Shown: positions 63,176 through 64,000 of the stretch, piece after piece
Numbering within the stretch: position 1 is the first letter of the stretch
Layout of the letters: the number at the start of each line of letters is the position of its first letter
Origin: Anaerolineaceae bacterium
GTDB lineage: Bacteria; Chloroflexota; Anaerolineae; Anaerolineales; Anaerolineaceae
Reading direction: 5' to 3'
DNA: 64,000 bases
Assembly (NCBI GenBank): GCA_016841445.1
Contig: JAENZD010000001.1
Span: 1,302,001-1,366,000 of the forward strand
Made by a program: the position numbers and the translations under genes
The notes under the pieces: generated by a model
What the model was told of the DNA's origin: nothing
Seen by the model: only the letters and a program-made list of their open reading frames with translations
The model's database searches: none

Positions 63176-63589
63176 ATGGCAATGCAAACCTTTCCCGGCA
63201 CTTTCAAAAGCCTCGAACCAATCAGCAAATTTATTGTGGAAAAAGCGAAGGATGCAGGCTTCTCAGCTAAAGATGTATATGCTATCCAAACTGCGGTTGA
63301 TGAAGCTTGTTCAAATGTCATTGACCATGCATACGGCGGAGAAAATCTTGGTACTATTAACATCAGGCTAAAAAATTTAAATAGCAAATTAAGCATCATT
63401 ATTTCAGATACGGGTAAACCATTTGATCCGGAAGACATCCCTGATCCGGATATCACCTCCCCGCTGGAAATTCGGAAAGAACGGGGGCTTGGGATCTTCT
63501 TCATGAAAAAATTGATGGATGAAGTTATTTTTGAGTTTTCACCTTCCGAAGGGAACAAGCTAACTCTCATAAAATATAAAGGTAGTTAG
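63176..63589 (+). CDS. RsbW-like serine kinase/anti-sigma factor
   Basis: A 137-residue GHKL ATPase. The N box is TAVDEACSNVIDHAYGG, the G1 box ISDTGKPFDPEDIPDPD and the G2 box RKERGLGIFFMKKLMDEV. It phosphorylates the STAS partner and may sequester a sigma factor or act on other targets. It lies between the STAS gene and a gene that starts 2 bp later. Confidence 0.93.
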   Translation: MAMQTFPGTFKSLEPISKFIVEKAKDAGFSAKDVYAIQTAVDEACSNVIDHAYGGENLGTINIRLKNLNSKLSIIISDTGKPFDPEDIPDPDITSPLEIRKERGLGIFFMKKLMDEVIFEFSPSEGNKLTLIKYKGS

Positions 63590-63591
63590 CA

Positions 63592-64000
63592 ATGCTTGAG
63601 CTCAAAAATGGTCAAAAACCTTCACTGCCATCCACGCAGGATATCTTATACTTAAGTGAACAAATAGCAGCGAACGTTTCCCTCGAGGGTCAGACCAAAA
63701 TTCTGCAAGATTTCCTTAATGAGCATTTCAAAGGGAAGTCACATATCGTTTTCAAATCACCCCGAAAATCTTTACCAATTTCATTTTCCTCGGAACATTT
63801 CCCATTTAACCCTGTTGATTTCTTTCAAAATGAATTTTCAGGAGATCACCTGATATTAAATGACAGTGATCGCGTCTTTTCGGTAACAAAGCTTAAGTAT
63901 GCCGATGAGTTATTTGGGCTGATCATTGTTGAATGGAATATTCCAATTGACGAATCCGTCCTTTATTCGCTTGATCAATTAGCACAGGTAACAAGTTTCA
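63592..64000 (+). CDS. Start of a likely GAF-type signalling protein (3' end outside window)
   Basis: 136 codons from ATG at 63592 to the right edge with no stop. The visible part is soluble and ends with YADELFGLIIVEWN and SLDQLAQVTSF, which resembles a GAF domain core. In similar loci the third gene is a PP2C/SpoIIE phosphatase with an N-terminal GAF domain that dephosphorylates the STAS protein. The phosphatase domain is not in view, so that is inference. TTAGCAATG at the start shows close coupling with the kinase gene. Confidence 0.7.
   Translation, partial: MLELKNGQKPSLPSTQDILYLSEQIAANVSLEGQTKILQDFLNEHFKGKSHIVFKSPRKSLPISFSSEHFPFNPVDFFQNEFSGDHLILNDSDRVFSVTKLKYADELFGLIIVEWNIPIDESVLYSLDQLAQVTSF

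Overview
The window looks like chromosomal DNA from an anaerobic or microaerophilic bacterium of the Chloroflexota, most likely an Anaerolineae relative. This is inferred from gene content and style, not from a marker-gene search. The supporting signs are surface proteins with Pro/Thr-rich linkers joined to SH3-like domains, a DUF389 protein carrying such a tail, sufC-B-D with a Rieske ferredoxin, rubredoxin, [NiFe]-hydrogenase maturation genes, FeoAB, and a complete N-type (Na+/H+) ATPase operon. Base composition is moderate, intergenic regions are AT-rich, and several promoters sit close to the TTGACA/TATAAT consensus. TTG and GTG starts are common. I saw no insertion sequence, prophage, integrase or CRISPR array.

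Layout. 1-3.8 kb: hypF (cut by the left edge), hypC, hypD and hypE, with overlapping starts and stops. 3.9-5.4 kb: a methyltransferase and a LmbE-type deacetylase. 5.4-12.7 kb: iron-sulfur assembly, with sufC-sufB-sufD, an unknown 97-aa gene and a Rieske protein on the minus strand, then a 54-aa membrane protein, a cytoplasmic LysM/coiled-coil protein paired with a DhaL-like protein, and a sufR-sufT-like pair on the plus strand. 12.8-15.8 kb: feoA-feoB-methyltransferase-SCP2 on the minus strand. 16-24.9 kb: a zinc alcohol dehydrogenase, a DUF89/ARMT1 phosphatase, an error-prone-type DnaE, trehalose synthase, DUF389-SH3 and a small rubredoxin.

25.1-32.3 kb: an N-ATPase operon in the order beta, epsilon, Q, R, a, c, b-delta, alpha, then a PII-like protein related to the DarA/PstA cyclic-di-AMP receptors, then gamma. 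The PII-like gene is translationally coupled to atpA and is the most interesting item here. 32.3-37.6 kb: ribulokinase, an orphan MsmX/UgpC-type sugar ABC ATPase, a DUF1461 membrane protein and a membrane-bound spermidine-synthase-like protein. A tRNA-Gln(CUG) follows at 37.9 kb.

38.1-43.8 kb: the rod-shape operon mreB-mreC-mreD-mrdA-rodA on the minus strand, with a perfect 24-bp palindrome in the mreB leader. 44-53 kb: a zinc-ribbon coiled-coil protein, then a long minus-strand run (smpB, polyprenol kinase-like, hutH-like, L,D-transpeptidase, ccdA, tlpA, DUF2085, pgeF, yggS, yggT). 53-64 kb: patatin and serine esterase, SH3 and zinc-ribbon proteins, zwf, prs, degV, an iron alcohol dehydrogenase with an ABM-domain partner, an RluA-family enzyme, radC, and the start of a STAS/RsbW partner-switching module cut by the right edge.

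Read together, the genes point to an iron-sulfur-rich, hydrogenase-bearing, probably fermentative cell with separate machinery for iron supply, Na+/H+ balance and cell-wall elongation.
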